Below are positions 7,803 through 17,051 of a DNA stretch of 64,000 nt, piece by piece (positions within the stretch are counted from its first letter, which is position 1; each line of letters starts with the position of its first letter). Made by a program: the position numbers and the translations under genes. The notes under the pieces are model-generated. The model had not been told where the DNA came from. It made no database searches and saw only the letters and a list, made by a program, of their open reading frames with translations. The stretch is from UBA1227 sp045629305. GTDB taxonomy: Bacteria > Bacillota > Clostridia > Oscillospirales > Acutalibacteraceae. The DNA lies in contig JAZQQZ010000025.1 in the NCBI GenBank assembly GCA_045629305.1, forward strand, positions 4,799 to 68,798. Direction: 5' to 3'.

Positions 7803-9823
7803 CAATACAAAATCTCCGAAAGTTTAATATGAAGTTCATCAAGACTGATAGGTTTCGCAATATGTTCATCCATTCCTGCATCGAGTGCTTTCATCCTATC
7901 CTCTGCGAAAGCATTGGCAGTCATAGCAACAATTGGAATACTGTTCTTATAATCTTCCGAAAGGGCACGGATACGTTTTGTCGCCTCGTAACCGTCCATT
8001 ATCGGCATCTGGATGTCCATAAGAATAAGGTCGTAGTCACCCGGTGCTGAATTTTCAATTTTTTCAACCGCAACTGTACCATCATTTGCGACATCAACTA
8101 CTAAGCCATCCTGTGTAAGTATCTCATACGCAATTTCAATATTAAGTTGATTATCCTCAACAAGGAGAACTTTCTTACCCTCGAAAGAATATTTAACTTC
8201 AAAATCTATTATGCGTTCCTCTGAACCAAAAGATTTAACGAGCAAGTTCTGAATATCAGACTGGAAGAGTGGCTTTACAGCAAAGCCAAAAACATTCTGT
8301 TTCTTGGCCTCGTCAGCATAATCAGAATAATCATAAGCTGTAAGCAAGAATACAGGAACATCATCACCAACAGTTTTACGGATCTCTTTGGTAAGTTCAA
8401 TTCCGTTCATGTCCGGCATAATAAGATCAAGGAAGAATGCGTCATAATGATTTTCTTTTATAAGTGAGATTGCCTCTACACCACTTGTTGCACTCATAAC
8501 TTCCATACCGAAATCGCGTATAAGTTGAGATGTGCTCTCACATGATAACACGTCATCATCTACAACAAGAACCTTGAAGCCCTTAATCTCTTCTATGATT
8601 TTCTTCTCTGACTGTATATCAGAGATCTTAAATTTAAGTTCGACACTTACCTCAGTGCCTTCACCTTCGGTACTCTTAACATCAACTGTACCGTCCATCA
8701 TTTCAACAAGATTTTTCGTAATTGCCATTCCAAGACCTGTACCTTGGACACCTGATACGGTGGAACTATTCGCTCTTGTAAATGGTTCAAATACCGTCTC
8801 CAAGAACTCTTCACTCATACCAATGCCGTTGTCGCGTACCGTGAATTTGAAAATTCCGCGACCGTCATCGGCCATACCTGTTTCCGCTACGCGGACCCAG
8901 ACTTTACCGCCCACAGGCGTATATTTAATTGCGTTAGAAACTATATTAAGAAGGATTTGGTTAAGGCGTAATTTATCACATTCAACATTTTCATGTTTTA
9001 CATCAACTGAATCAATAAAGAATTCAATTCGTTTAGATGTGATATCAAGCTGGATAACGTCACGGAGAGTATGCATGATTTCCGTGATAGATTCTGGTGT
9101 CTCTACAATAGATATCTTGCCAGACTCAATACGGCTCATATCAAGTACATCATTAATCAGAGACAAGAGGTGCTGAGATGATTGTTCAATCTTTCTGAGA
9201 TAATCTGACAGAAGTTCCTTATCATCAATATGAGTCTTAGCAAGTCCCGTAAAACCGATAATAGCATTCATCGGGGTACGTATATCATGACTCATGTTAT
9301 TAAGGAATGCTGTCTTTGCACGATTGGCAGACTCAGCCTGCTCAAGCGCAATTTCAAGTGTCTTCTGTTGCTCAGCAAATCTATCTCTAAGTTCAGACTC
9401 CTTGGCACTTGCGAAATCAAGTGTCGTATATGTCTGAACTATTTTAGATGCAACACCATTCTGTTTCTCTACAACCTGAGATACAGAGCGGCGCCATGTC
9501 ATTTCCGTGCCTGTGAGTTTATATATAATCTCACGTCTATCAGCACTAGAAAGATACGATTTCATGTAGAGTGGCTTTGCCATCTTCATCCATTGATCCT
9601 GCCATTCAGGGTCTACACGAGAAGCATATTCTTTGATTTTATCGCTATACTTTCCGAATTGGACATCGTCAAATCCAGAAGTTTTAGAGCGATAAATTAG
9701 TCGATATGTATCAAGGTCTAAGTCAATAAGGAATATCGTTGCATACTCAGACATCAATTTGTCATTGACAAATTTAGTCAAATATTCCTCTTCGACTTTA
9801 TACTGTTCGTTTTCAGTAGCCAA
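7802..9823 (-). CDS. Soluble hybrid sensor histidine kinase with two receiver domains
   Basis: The 673-residue protein has no membrane segment. Residues about 20-140 form a PAS-like sensing region of uncertain ligand. A coiled-coil linker (about 140-170) leads to the HisKA motif NNMSHDIRTPMNAIIGFT, with the phosphorylated histidine near residue 182. The ATPase follows: NIVSNAIKYTP (N box), DNGIGM and GTGLGMAI (G boxes). Two receiver domains complete it, one with FFLDLIMPDMNG and one with DLILMDIQMPIMDGYEATKR; each has a phosphorylatable aspartate. No HPt or DNA-binding response regulator is nearby, so the output partner is unknown. Translation starts at a TTG preceded by GAGGGA. The downstream lipase overlaps its stop codon, so the two are probably expressed together. 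Confidence 0.9.
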   Translation of the reverse strand: MATENEQYKVEEEYLTKFVNDKLMSEYATIFLIDLDLDTYRLIYRSKTSGFDDVQFGKYSDKIKEYASRVDPEWQDQWMKMAKPLYMKSYLSSADRREIIYKLTGTEMTWRRSVSQVVEKQNGVASKIVQTYTTLDFASAKESELRDRFAEQQKTLEIALEQAESANRAKTAFLNNMSHDIRTPMNAIIGFTGLAKTHIDDKELLSDYLRKIEQSSQHLLSLINDVLDMSRIESGKISIVETPESITEIMHTLRDVIQLDITSKRIEFFIDSVDVKHENVECDKLRLNQILLNIVSNAIKYTPVGGKVWVRVAETGMADDGRGIFKFTVRDNGIGMSEEFLETVFEPFTRANSSTVSGVQGTGLGMAITKNLVEMMDGTVDVKSTEGEGTEVSVELKFKISDIQSEKKIIEEIKGFKVLVVDDDVLSCESTSQLIRDFGMEVMSATSGVEAISLIKENHYDAFFLDLIMPDMNGIELTKEIRKTVGDDVPVFLLTAYDYSDYADEAKKQNVFGFAVKPLFQSDIQNLLVKSFGSEERIIDFEVKYSFEGKKVLLVEDNQLNIEIAYEILTQDGLVVDVANDGTVAVEKIENSAPGDYDLILMDIQMPIMDGYEATKRIRALSEDYKNSIPIVAMTANAFAEDRMKALDAGMDEHIAKPISLDELHIKLSEILY

Positions 9824-9837
9824 AATGTAATCCCTCT

Positions 9838-12800
9838 TTATTTGAAATACTTTACTGCGGACTCGAACATACGAATGTCGTAATTGCCAGGGACATTCTT
9901 GTAGAGTCCGCTGCCTATACGTTCGCTGTGGCCCATTTTACCAAATACTCTACCGTCCGGCGAAGTTATGCCCTCTACCCCGCACATTGAATTATTAGGA
10001 TTGAAGCGAACGTCGTTCGTAGCATTTCCATCTAAATCAACGTATTGAGTGGCAATCTGGCCGTTCTCGGCGAGTTGCTTTATAAGCTCATCACTGGCGA
10101 AGAATCTACCCTCACCATGTGAGATTGGAACATTTACAATGTCACCCACATTCATAAGTGAAAGCCAAGGTGACTTATTTGATACAATCCTTGTCCTTAC
10201 AATCTTCGACTGATGTCTTGAGATTGTATTACGTGCAAGCGTTGGGCAATTCTCATCTGTATCAATAATTTTTCCGTAAGGTACGAGGCCAAGTTTAATA
10301 AGTGCTTGGAATCCGTTGCAGATACCGCACATAAGACCGTCTCTGTTGTCGAGGAGATCTGATACTGCCTCTTTTACCTCAGGATTTCTAAAGAAAGCGG
10401 TAATAAATTTGCCGTTGCCATCTGGCTCATCTCCACCGGAGAATCCGCCAGGGATAAATATCATCTGTGAGGCGCGGGCCTCATCTACAAATTGTTCCAT
10501 ACTCCTTGCAATTCCATCTGCAGAGAGATTATTTACAACAACAATCTTTGCCTCAGCGCCTGCGGCCTCTACCGCCTTCGCGGAGTCATACTCACAGTTA
10601 GTGCCTGGGAACACAGGGATAAGAACCTGAGGTTTCGCGACGCGAATTGCCGGAGTCGCGAAATTCTTATTGTCATAGGACAAAGTCGCAGGCGCATCTC
10701 CCTCATGCTCTATGTTGCACGAGTATACGCTCTCAAGCTTGTCCTCATAAATTTCAAGAAGTAAAGAAAGAGAAAGTGCATCTGAGCGGAATGAGATTTC
10801 ATCTTTCTCTGTGATGATGCCAATTACATCCTCTTCGTTATCCCAGTCATCAACCTCAAGAACGAAGCCACCATAGTTGTATCCGAAGATACCCTTCAGC
10901 GACAGGTTATCGGAATACGCAAAGCCGAAGCCATTGCCTATACACATCTTGAGAATTGCTGCGGCGATGCCGCCAATTCCCGGTGTATAGCAAGCCACCG
11001 CTTTGCCAGACTTTAAGAGTTCTGATACATTGCCATAAAGGCTGATAAGTGAGTCGGTCTCTGGAAGACCATTTTCATCATATGACGGAGATAAGAAAAT
11101 TACCTTATCGCCCGCTCTCTTGAACTCAGGTGATACAACTCTTCCAGTCTTCGAAGTTGTAACCGCGAACGAGACAAGTGTAGGTGGAACATCAATATCT
11201 TCAAATGTTCCATTCATCGAATCCTTGCCACCGATCGCAGCGATGCCAAGTTGCATCTGCGCTTTATAGGCGCCAAGGATTGCTGCAAGCGGCTGTCCCC
11301 AGCGCTTGCCATCCGTACCAGGGCGACCGAAGTACTCCTGGAATGACAGATAGATATCCTTATAGTCAGCGCCTGTGGCGATGAGCTTAGATACGGATTC
11401 CAAGGCTGCAAAATATGCGCCGTGGTACGGGCTCTGCTCAGCTATAAATGGATTATAGCCATAAGACATAATAGAGCAATCATCTGTATCTTTCTTTTCA
11501 GTGGATATCTTATGAGCCATTGCCTGAATCGGTGTAAGTTGATTCTTCCCACCGAAAGGCATAAGCACAGTGCCAGTGCCCGCTGTAGAATCGAAGTTCT
11601 CTGAGAGGCCTCTCTTCGAGCAGACATTCAAGTCACCTGCGAGTGCCTTATAGTTCTCGGTGAAAGAATCTCCGATTTCAGGCTCTTTAATGCTGGCCTT
11701 TCCTGTATTAATAACGATGTGTTTATCCACACCATTGGTATCTAAAAATTCACGGCTTATATCAACAATAGTCTTGCCGTTCCAATTCATCTTGAGTCGT
11801 GGCTCCTCAGTGACAACTGCCACAGGAGTCGCGCTGAGATTCTCAGCGTCTGCGATGCTGAGAAAAGCATCGACATCAGAAGCTGCAATTACAACTACCA
11901 TTCTCTCCTGGCTCTCACTAATAGCAAGTTCTGTACCGTCGAGTCCCTCATACTTCTTTGGAAGAGCATCTAAATTAATTTCGAGTCCAGATGCAAGTTC
12001 ACCAATCGCAACGGTTATACCGCCCGCTCCGACATCGTTGCATCGTTTTATCAATTGACTCGCAGACTTATTTCTAAAGAATCTCTGGAGTTTTCTCTCC
12101 TCTGGTGCATTGCCCTTCTGTGCCTCTGGGCCACAGGTGTCAAGTGACGATGCGGTATGAGGTTTAGATGAACCGGTAGCACCACCGCAGCCGTCACGGC
12201 CTGTGGCTCCACCAAGGAGAATGATTACATCCCCAAGCACCGGTTCTTCTCTGCGGACATTGTCCACTGGAGTTGCTGCAATAGTTGCGGAAATCTCCAT
12301 GTGCTTTGCCGCATATCCCTTATGATATATCTCATCAACAAGACCTGTTGCGAGTCCTATCTGGTTACTATAAGACGACGAACCGGCCGCAGAGGTCTCT
12401 GCAATTTTTCTCTGAGGTAATCTTCCTTCTATCGTCTCATCAATTGGCTGCAGAGGATCTGCAGAACCTGTCACGCGCATAGCCGCGTAGACATAGCCCC
12501 TACCTGAAAGCGGGTCGCGTATCGCACCGCCGATACAGGTAGCTGCCCCACCGAACGGTTCTATCTCAGTTGGGTGATTATGAGTTTCGTTCTTAAAGAG
12601 CAAGAGCCACGGCTCACTTTTACCATCAACATCAACGTTGATTCGGACAGTGCAAGCATTTATCTCCTCGCTCTCGTCAAGCTTATCAAGCTTGCCCTGC
12701 TCTTTAAGAGCTCGCATCGCAATAGTTGCGATGTCCATAAGGCAGATCGGCTCCTCCGCTCTGCCGAGGTCCTCGCGCATCTTAAGATACTCCTTATACG

Positions 12801-13494
12801 TATCCTCAATAAGAGCATCCTCAAATGTCACATCATCGATTATCGTCTTAAAAGTTTTATGACGGCAGTGGTCGGACCAATATGTATCAATCACACGAAT
12901 CTCTGTGATTGTAGGTTTTCTATTCTCTGCCTTGAAATACTCCCTACAAGCCTCTATATCCTCGTCATCCATCGCAAGATTGAGACCGGAAAATTCATCC
13001 AGTGTATCAACAGTTGTTGGAATTTCGAACTGAGTATCCAAAGTATCTGAAAGTTCAAGTGATGCCTCTCTAGCCTCAACCGGATTGATTACGTACTTCT
13101 TAATTTTAGCAATCTCGTCATCAGTCAAGTCACCGTAGAGAAGATATACTTTCGCAGTGCGAATTAAAGGGCGCTCGCCCCTGGATATGAACTGTATACA
13201 CTGCGCCGCTGAATCTGCTCTAAGGTCGAACTGGCCTGGAAGATATTCAACTGCGAAGCAGATAGCGCCATCGGCATCAAGCTCGTATGATACAGTATCA
13301 AGTTGTGGCTCTGAAAAAACGGTCTTGATAGCATAGCCGAAAAGGTCGTCGGTGATCTTTTCAGCGTCATATCGGTTGATTACTCTAACCTTTATGAGAG
13401 ATGTTATGCCAAGCAGGTTCCTTGCATCATCGAGAAGTTTATCTGCCTCATGTGCAAGTCCCGGCTTTTTTTCAACATAAATTCTAAAAGCCAT
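9838..13494 (-). CDS. purL: Phosphoribosylformylglycinamidine synthase, single-chain PurL with glutaminase domain
   Basis: The enzyme converts FGAR to FGAM with glutamine and ATP in purine synthesis. The 1218-residue protein fuses the synthase and the glutaminase (PurQ-like) part. Seen in order: an N-terminal PurS-like domain, SDHCRHKTF near residue 215, NETHNHPTEIEPFGGAATCI, GGATGRDGCGGATGSS, a second synthase half with AAIGGKDSMNGTF, then the glutaminase with FIPGGFSGGDEPDG, nucleophile CGICNGFQALIKLGL and catalytic ISHGEGRF. The fused form with this order is common in Clostridia. The start is the ATG at 13494, six bases after GAGGAA; the longer frame begins at a TTG without its own ribosome site. 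The kinase starts 14 bases after its stop. Confidence 0.96.
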   Translation of the reverse strand: MAFRIYVEKKPGLAHEADKLLDDARNLLGITSLIKVRVINRYDAEKITDDLFGYAIKTVFSEPQLDTVSYELDADGAICFAVEYLPGQFDLRADSAAQCIQFISRGERPLIRTAKVYLLYGDLTDDEIAKIKKYVINPVEAREASLELSDTLDTQFEIPTTVDTLDEFSGLNLAMDDEDIEACREYFKAENRKPTITEIRVIDTYWSDHCRHKTFKTIIDDVTFEDALIEDTYKEYLKMREDLGRAEEPICLMDIATIAMRALKEQGKLDKLDESEEINACTVRINVDVDGKSEPWLLLFKNETHNHPTEIEPFGGAATCIGGAIRDPLSGRGYVYAAMRVTGSADPLQPIDETIEGRLPQRKIAETSAAGSSSYSNQIGLATGLVDEIYHKGYAAKHMEISATIAATPVDNVRREEPVLGDVIILLGGATGRDGCGGATGSSKPHTASSLDTCGPEAQKGNAPEERKLQRFFRNKSASQLIKRCNDVGAGGITVAIGELASGLEINLDALPKKYEGLDGTELAISESQERMVVVIAASDVDAFLSIADAENLSATPVAVVTEEPRLKMNWNGKTIVDISREFLDTNGVDKHIVINTGKASIKEPEIGDSFTENYKALAGDLNVCSKRGLSENFDSTAGTGTVLMPFGGKNQLTPIQAMAHKISTEKKDTDDCSIMSYGYNPFIAEQSPYHGAYFAALESVSKLIATGADYKDIYLSFQEYFGRPGTDGKRWGQPLAAILGAYKAQMQLGIAAIGGKDSMNGTFEDIDVPPTLVSFAVTTSKTGRVVSPEFKRAGDKVIFLSPSYDENGLPETDSLISLYGNVSELLKSGKAVACYTPGIGGIAAAILKMCIGNGFGFAYSDNLSLKGIFGYNYGGFVLEVDDWDNEEDVIGIITEKDEISFRSDALSLSLLLEIYEDKLESVYSCNIEHEGDAPATLSYDNKNFATPAIRVAKPQVLIPVFPGTNCEYDSAKAVEAAGAEAKIVVVNNLSADGIARSMEQFVDEARASQMIFIPGGFSGGDEPDGNGKFITAFFRNPEVKEAVSDLLDNRDGLMCGICNGFQALIKLGLVPYGKIIDTDENCPTLARNTISRHQSKIVRTRIVSNKSPWLSLMNVGDIVNVPISHGEGRFFASDELIKQLAENGQIATQYVDLDGNATNDVRFNPNNSMCGVEGITSPDGRVFGKMGHSERIGSGLYKNVPGNYDIRMFESAVKYFK

Positions 13495-13536
13495 CTCGTT
13501 CCTCAATACCAATTATTTTCAGTCATAGACTTTAAT

Positions 13537-13545
13537 ATTATATCA
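13537..13545 (-). promoter_or_regulatory. Extended -10 promoter of purL
   Basis: On the minus strand the sequence reads TGATATAAT, an extended -10 element, about 43 bases upstream of the purL start. No good -35 was found. The leader is far too short for a purine riboswitch, and no PurR-box-like sequence was recognised. Confidence 0.6.
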
Positions 13546-13580
13546 TAGTTAGATATAAAAGTAAGTAGTTTTATAAAAAG

Positions 13581-13623
13581 AAACTGAGTGTTCACAGCGA
13601 ATAATGCTATGAGCACTCAGTTT
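13581..13623 (-). terminator. Terminator after the tRNA cluster
   Basis: Inverted repeat AAACTGAGTGTTCA / TGAGCACTCAGTTT with a 15-base loop. On the minus strand the stem is followed by CTTTTTATAAAAC, giving a T-rich tail. The outer base pairs touch the CCA end of tRNA-Gln. Confidence 0.75.
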
Positions 13624-13697
13624 GGCAGGGATGGCAGGATTTGAACCTACGAGTCACGGAGTCAAAGTCCGTTGCCTTACCCCTTGGCGACATCCCC
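13623..13697 (-). tRNA. tRNA-Gln (TTG)
   Basis: The minus strand folds as a cloverleaf with anticodon loop CTTTGAC (anticodon TTG), a T arm reading GTAGGTTCAAATCCTGC, and an encoded CCA end. Counting back from U8 gives an acceptor stem that starts GGGGATG, with a G-U first pair. Confidence 0.93.
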
Positions 13698-13719
13698 ATA
13701 TTTTGTTGTAATTATTGAG

Positions 13720-13748
13720 AAAAGGTGGCTAAATCCTAGCCACCTTTT
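13720..13748 (-). terminator. Hairpin between tRNA-His and tRNA-Gln, likely terminator
   Basis: An 11-bp stem AAAAGGTGGCT / AGCCACCTTTT with a 7-base loop. On the minus strand the stem ends in TTTT, a weak terminator. Only about 20 bases separate it from tRNA-Gln, leaving little room for a new promoter, so partial readthrough or processing is likely. Confidence 0.6.
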
Positions 13749-13755
13749 CATATTG

Positions 13756-13833
13756 TGGGGTGGATAATCGGATTCGAACCGATGGTCTCAAGTGCCACAA
13801 ACTTGCGCGTTAACCAACTACGCTATACCCACC
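13756..13833 (-). tRNA. tRNA-His (GTG)
   Basis: Anticodon loop TTGTGGC (anticodon GTG). The acceptor stem has the extra G at position -1 opposite C73, the identity element of tRNA-His, and the CCA end is encoded. The T arm reads ATCGGTTCGAATCCGAT. Confidence 0.95.
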
Positions 13834-13839
13834 TTATCC

Positions 13840-13916
13840 TGGCACGCTGAAAGGGACTCGAACCCCCGACCCTCTGCTTAGAAGGCAGATGCTCTATCCA
13901 GCTGAGCTATCAGCGC
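13840..13916 (-). tRNA. tRNA-Arg (TCT)
   Basis: Anticodon stem-loop TCTGC-CTTCTAA-GCAGA gives anticodon TCT. The acceptor stem starts GCGCTGA, the T arm contains GGTTCGAGTCCC, and CCA is encoded. Confidence 0.95.
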
Positions 13917-13921
13917 ATATA

Positions 13922-13995
<74 letters not shown>

Positions 13996-14003
13996 ACATT
14001 TGC

Positions 14004-14033
14004 GACGGTGGATATTCTAACATACCCACCGTC
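14004..14033 (-). other. Hairpin between clpE and tRNA-Gly
   Basis: An 8-bp stem GACGGTGG / CCACCGTC with a loop of about 14 bases fills the gap between clpE and the tRNA genes. On the minus strand it is followed by GCAAATGTGC, not a T tract, so it is a poor terminator and might be a processing site. Confidence 0.55.
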
Positions 14034-14038
14034 TAATG

Positions 14039-16375
14039 TCAATAAGAAAGCTTGATTTCACCGTCTTTTACGGACAGTTTAATCTCGGCTACTGGAGCCC
14101 CGTCTGCAGCTATAATTATGTCTGCAATTTTGTCCTCAATATTGCGTCTAATTACGTTGCGAAGATCACGTGCTCCACGTACATCTGAGTCCATTTTGGA
14201 TACGATGCAAGATGGTACATCTTTGGTATAGCTTAGAGTGATTCCCTTATCAAGAAGTGGCTGTCTGAGCTCCTCAAGCATGAGGATAGCAATCTCCTCA
14301 TAATTCTCTGTGGAAAGGTCATTGAAAACGACAACTTCATCGACACGACCGATGAACTCTGGACGAAGGAAATCACGGAGAGCTTTAAGTGCCTTCTCCT
14401 TATTTGCTTCGTTCTGAGTCTTGCCGAATCCGAGAGCGTTATCTTTACGCTCTGAGCCAGCATTCGAAGTCATGACAATAACTGTATTTTCAAAGTTGAC
14501 TGTTCTGCCCTGGGCATCGTTTATTCTACCCTCATCGAGAATCTGAAGAAGGATGTTCATTACATCCGGATGAGCCTTCTCAATCTCGTCAAAGAGGATT
14601 ACAGAATATGGCTTACGGCGAACTTTTTCTGTGAGCTGGCCTGCCTCATCATATCCCACATATCCCGGTGGTGAACCGATGATACGGGAGACGCTGTGCT
14701 TCTCCATAAACTCTGACATGTCAAGACGTATAAGTGTCTCCGGTGTATCGAAGAGTTCCTGAGAAAGGCGCTTTACAAGTTCAGTTTTACCTACACCTGT
14801 AGGGCCAACGAAGATAAATGATGCAGGACGACGCCTTGCATTGATCTGTATGCGCGAGCGCTTTACAGCGGCAGCGACTGCTGCGACCGCTTCGTCCTGC
14901 CCTTTAACATGGGCCTTCAAATTCTCCTCAAGATTTGCAAGTTTCTTGAGGTCAGATTCAATCACTTTAGATGCAGGGATACCTGTCCAAAGTTGGATGA
15001 CTTTGGCGAGGTCCTCCTCTGTTACTTTGTTGTCAGCAGCGGCTTTCTGAAGGTCAGGAAGTTTCTGCTCATATGCAAGAATCTCAGCCTTTGCCTTAGC
15101 CTGCTCCTCATAATCAGGATTCTCAGTCTCGGCCTCCATATCCTCGAGGTCAGCCTTCAAATCAGCGAGGTCCTTCTCCATGATTTCAGCCTCAGAGATG
15201 GCCTTGTTTCTGAGGTTGGCACATGTGCAAGCCTCATCAAGAAGGTCGATGGCCTTATCTGGAAGGAATCTATCAGTTATATATCTCTCGGAGAGAACAA
15301 CTGCCCTATGAACAAGGGCATCAGAGATTTCAACTCTGTGGTAATTCTCATAATATGACTTAATTCCACAGAGAACCTCATATGTCTCCTCGATAGATGG
15401 CTCTTCAATTTTAATTGGCTGGAAGCGGCGCTCAAGCGCAGCATCCTTTTCAATATGCTTTCTATACTCGGTGAAAGTTGTAGCACCGATAACCTGAATC
15501 TCGCCACGTGAGAGTGCAGGTTTCAAGATGTTAGCAGCATTCATTGTACCCTCTGCATCACCTGTGCCAACAAGGTTGTGCACCTCGTCGATGAAGAGGA
15601 TGATGTTGCCCTCTTTCTTGACCTCCTCTACGAGTCCCTTGATACGGCTCTCAAACTGGCCACGGAACTGTGTTCCAGCAACAAGGGCTGTGAGGTCAAG
15701 GAGATGGATTTCCTTATCCTTGAGCTTCGCAGGTACATCGCCTGCTGCGATGCGAAGGGCAAGACCCTCTGCGATAGCGGTCTTGCCGACACCCGGCTCA
15801 CCGATAAGGCAAGGATTATTCTTCGAACGGCGACAGAGGATCTGGATTGCTCTCGCAATCTCAGTGTCGCGTCCGATTATAGCGTCAAGTTTTCCGTCAC
15901 GTGCCTTCTCGGTGAGGTCGGTACAATAGGTGCCAAGATAACGGCGTTTCTTTCTATCGCCCTTCTCGCCTTTCTTATGGCGGCGCGGTTTCTTGCCGTC
16001 ATCAGTCTTTTCTTCAGATGCAGTAGCACCCTCCTCGCCGTTCTTTGGAACGCCGAATCCCCCTGTAAAGTTACCGAGGGCACCGAAAAGACTGCCGAGA
16101 TCCGGCATGGATGGTGCGCCGCCCTCTTCGAAGTCAGCGTCATCATCATTGAATCCCATAAGGGAATTAAATTGTTCTGATACCATATCAAGATCATCTG
16201 GGCTTATACCCATCTGGTCCATCATTTTCTTAACTGGTCCGATATTAAGTTCGCATGCGCACTTGAGGCAATATCCCTCAGGTTCGCCGTTTGCCTCCTT
16301 TTCAGGACCATCAATTTTAGAAACGAAAACCACAGCTGGGTTCTGTTTACATTTACAGCAGAGTATTTGCTTCAT
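14039..16375 (-). CDS. clpE: ATP-dependent Clp protease ATP-binding subunit, ClpE type
   Basis: An AAA+ unfoldase that feeds substrates to ClpP. The 778-residue protein starts with a zinc finger (CCKC at residues 6-9 and YCLKCAC at about 36-42) in place of the usual ClpC N-domain repeats, which is the mark of ClpE. A low-complexity basic linker (about 125-150) follows. The first ATPase has GEPGVGKTAIAEG and IDEVHNLVG; a UVR-like coiled region with many Ala/Glu follows at about 400-470; the second ATPase has GPTGVGKTELVK and LFDEIEKAHPDV. The start codon overlaps the pgsA stop (TAATG). No CtsR operator was seen because the gene sits at the end of a long operon. Confidence 0.9.
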   Translation of the reverse strand: MKQILCCKCKQNPAVVFVSKIDGPEKEANGEPEGYCLKCACELNIGPVKKMMDQMGISPDDLDMVSEQFNSLMGFNDDDADFEEGGAPSMPDLGSLFGALGNFTGGFGVPKNGEEGATASEEKTDDGKKPRRHKKGEKGDRKKRRYLGTYCTDLTEKARDGKLDAIIGRDTEIARAIQILCRRSKNNPCLIGEPGVGKTAIAEGLALRIAAGDVPAKLKDKEIHLLDLTALVAGTQFRGQFESRIKGLVEEVKKEGNIILFIDEVHNLVGTGDAEGTMNAANILKPALSRGEIQVIGATTFTEYRKHIEKDAALERRFQPIKIEEPSIEETYEVLCGIKSYYENYHRVEISDALVHRAVVLSERYITDRFLPDKAIDLLDEACTCANLRNKAISEAEIMEKDLADLKADLEDMEAETENPDYEEQAKAKAEILAYEQKLPDLQKAAADNKVTEEDLAKVIQLWTGIPASKVIESDLKKLANLEENLKAHVKGQDEAVAAVAAAVKRSRIQINARRRPASFIFVGPTGVGKTELVKRLSQELFDTPETLIRLDMSEFMEKHSVSRIIGSPPGYVGYDEAGQLTEKVRRKPYSVILFDEIEKAHPDVMNILLQILDEGRINDAQGRTVNFENTVIVMTSNAGSERKDNALGFGKTQNEANKEKALKALRDFLRPEFIGRVDEVVVFNDLSTENYEEIAILMLEELRQPLLDKGITLSYTKDVPSCIVSKMDSDVRGARDLRNVIRRNIEDKIADIIIAADGAPVAEIKLSVKDGEIKLSY

Positions 16376-17037
16376 TATTCTTTTTCCTCGTTTTCTGCGC
16401 GCTTTGCGCGAATCTGTGCCTTGGTGTTAGGCACATATGAGAAGAATGCAATAATTGTTAAAATTGCAGATACTGTAACCAGTATCATGATTGCAATATG
16501 CGGAAGTGTCCATAGGAAAGACAATGCACCGAATCCAGGTGCGAAGAGTAGCAATAGTCCCATAACAATGTAGAAAGTGAAAGTTGCCACCTTGCCGTAG
16601 ATAATTGCTTGTTGAGGCACTATATCCATTGCGAGAAGAATAAAGCAACAAATTATCATCATAAGTTCCTTGAGACAGAACAGAAGGAAAACATATGAGA
16701 AAATATGAAGTGCATCATCCTCTGCATTGTTGAAGTAGAAGAAAAATACTACTGTAAGTGCTATCTGTGTCAACTTATCCGCAGCAGGATCAAGAAGTTT
16801 TCCAAGATTACTGATCTGATTGAAGTGGCGGGCAATCTTGCCATCGAAAAGGTCAGTAATTCCAGAGATGAAAACTATGATAACTGATACAATGTACTTC
16901 TTCTCAAAGAAGAAATACATGAAGAAAGGTATTGCTATGATTCTAATCAAAGAAAGTAGATTAGGGATTGTAAGGGCGCCTTCGCTCAGACCTTTTATCT
17001 GATCTCTTAGGGTGCTCATTTTAGGATTTAAACTCAT
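16375..17037 (-). CDS. pgsA: CDP-alcohol phosphatidyltransferase, probable phosphatidylglycerophosphate synthase
   Basis: This 220-residue membrane protein makes phosphatidylglycerol phosphate from CDP-diacylglycerol and glycerol 3-phosphate. The family signature D-x2-D-G-x2-A-R-x8-G-x3-D-x3-D is visible in TDLFDGKIARHF and SNLGKLLDPAADKL at residues about 72-100. About five hydrophobic helices follow. The N-terminus (TIPNLLSLIRIIAIPFFMYF) is typical of PgsA. AAGGAGAT lies before the ATG at 17037. It is 14 bases after the DUF5711-like gene and overlaps clpE. Exact acceptor alcohol is inferred from family resemblance. Confidence 0.85.
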   Translation of the reverse strand: MSLNPKMSTLRDQIKGLSEGALTIPNLLSLIRIIAIPFFMYFFFEKKYIVSVIIVFISGITDLFDGKIARHFNQISNLGKLLDPAADKLTQIALTVVFFFYFNNAEDDALHIFSYVFLLFCLKELMMIICCFILLAMDIVPQQAIIYGKVATFTFYIVMGLLLLFAPGFGALSFLWTLPHIAIMILVTVSAILTIIAFFSYVPNTKAQIRAKRAENEEKE

Positions 17038-17051
17038 TTTAAATTATCTCC

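Noticed and set aside
13495..13580. Purine riboswitch upstream of purL
   Set aside because: The leader after the -10 box is about 35 bases, too short for the aptamer.
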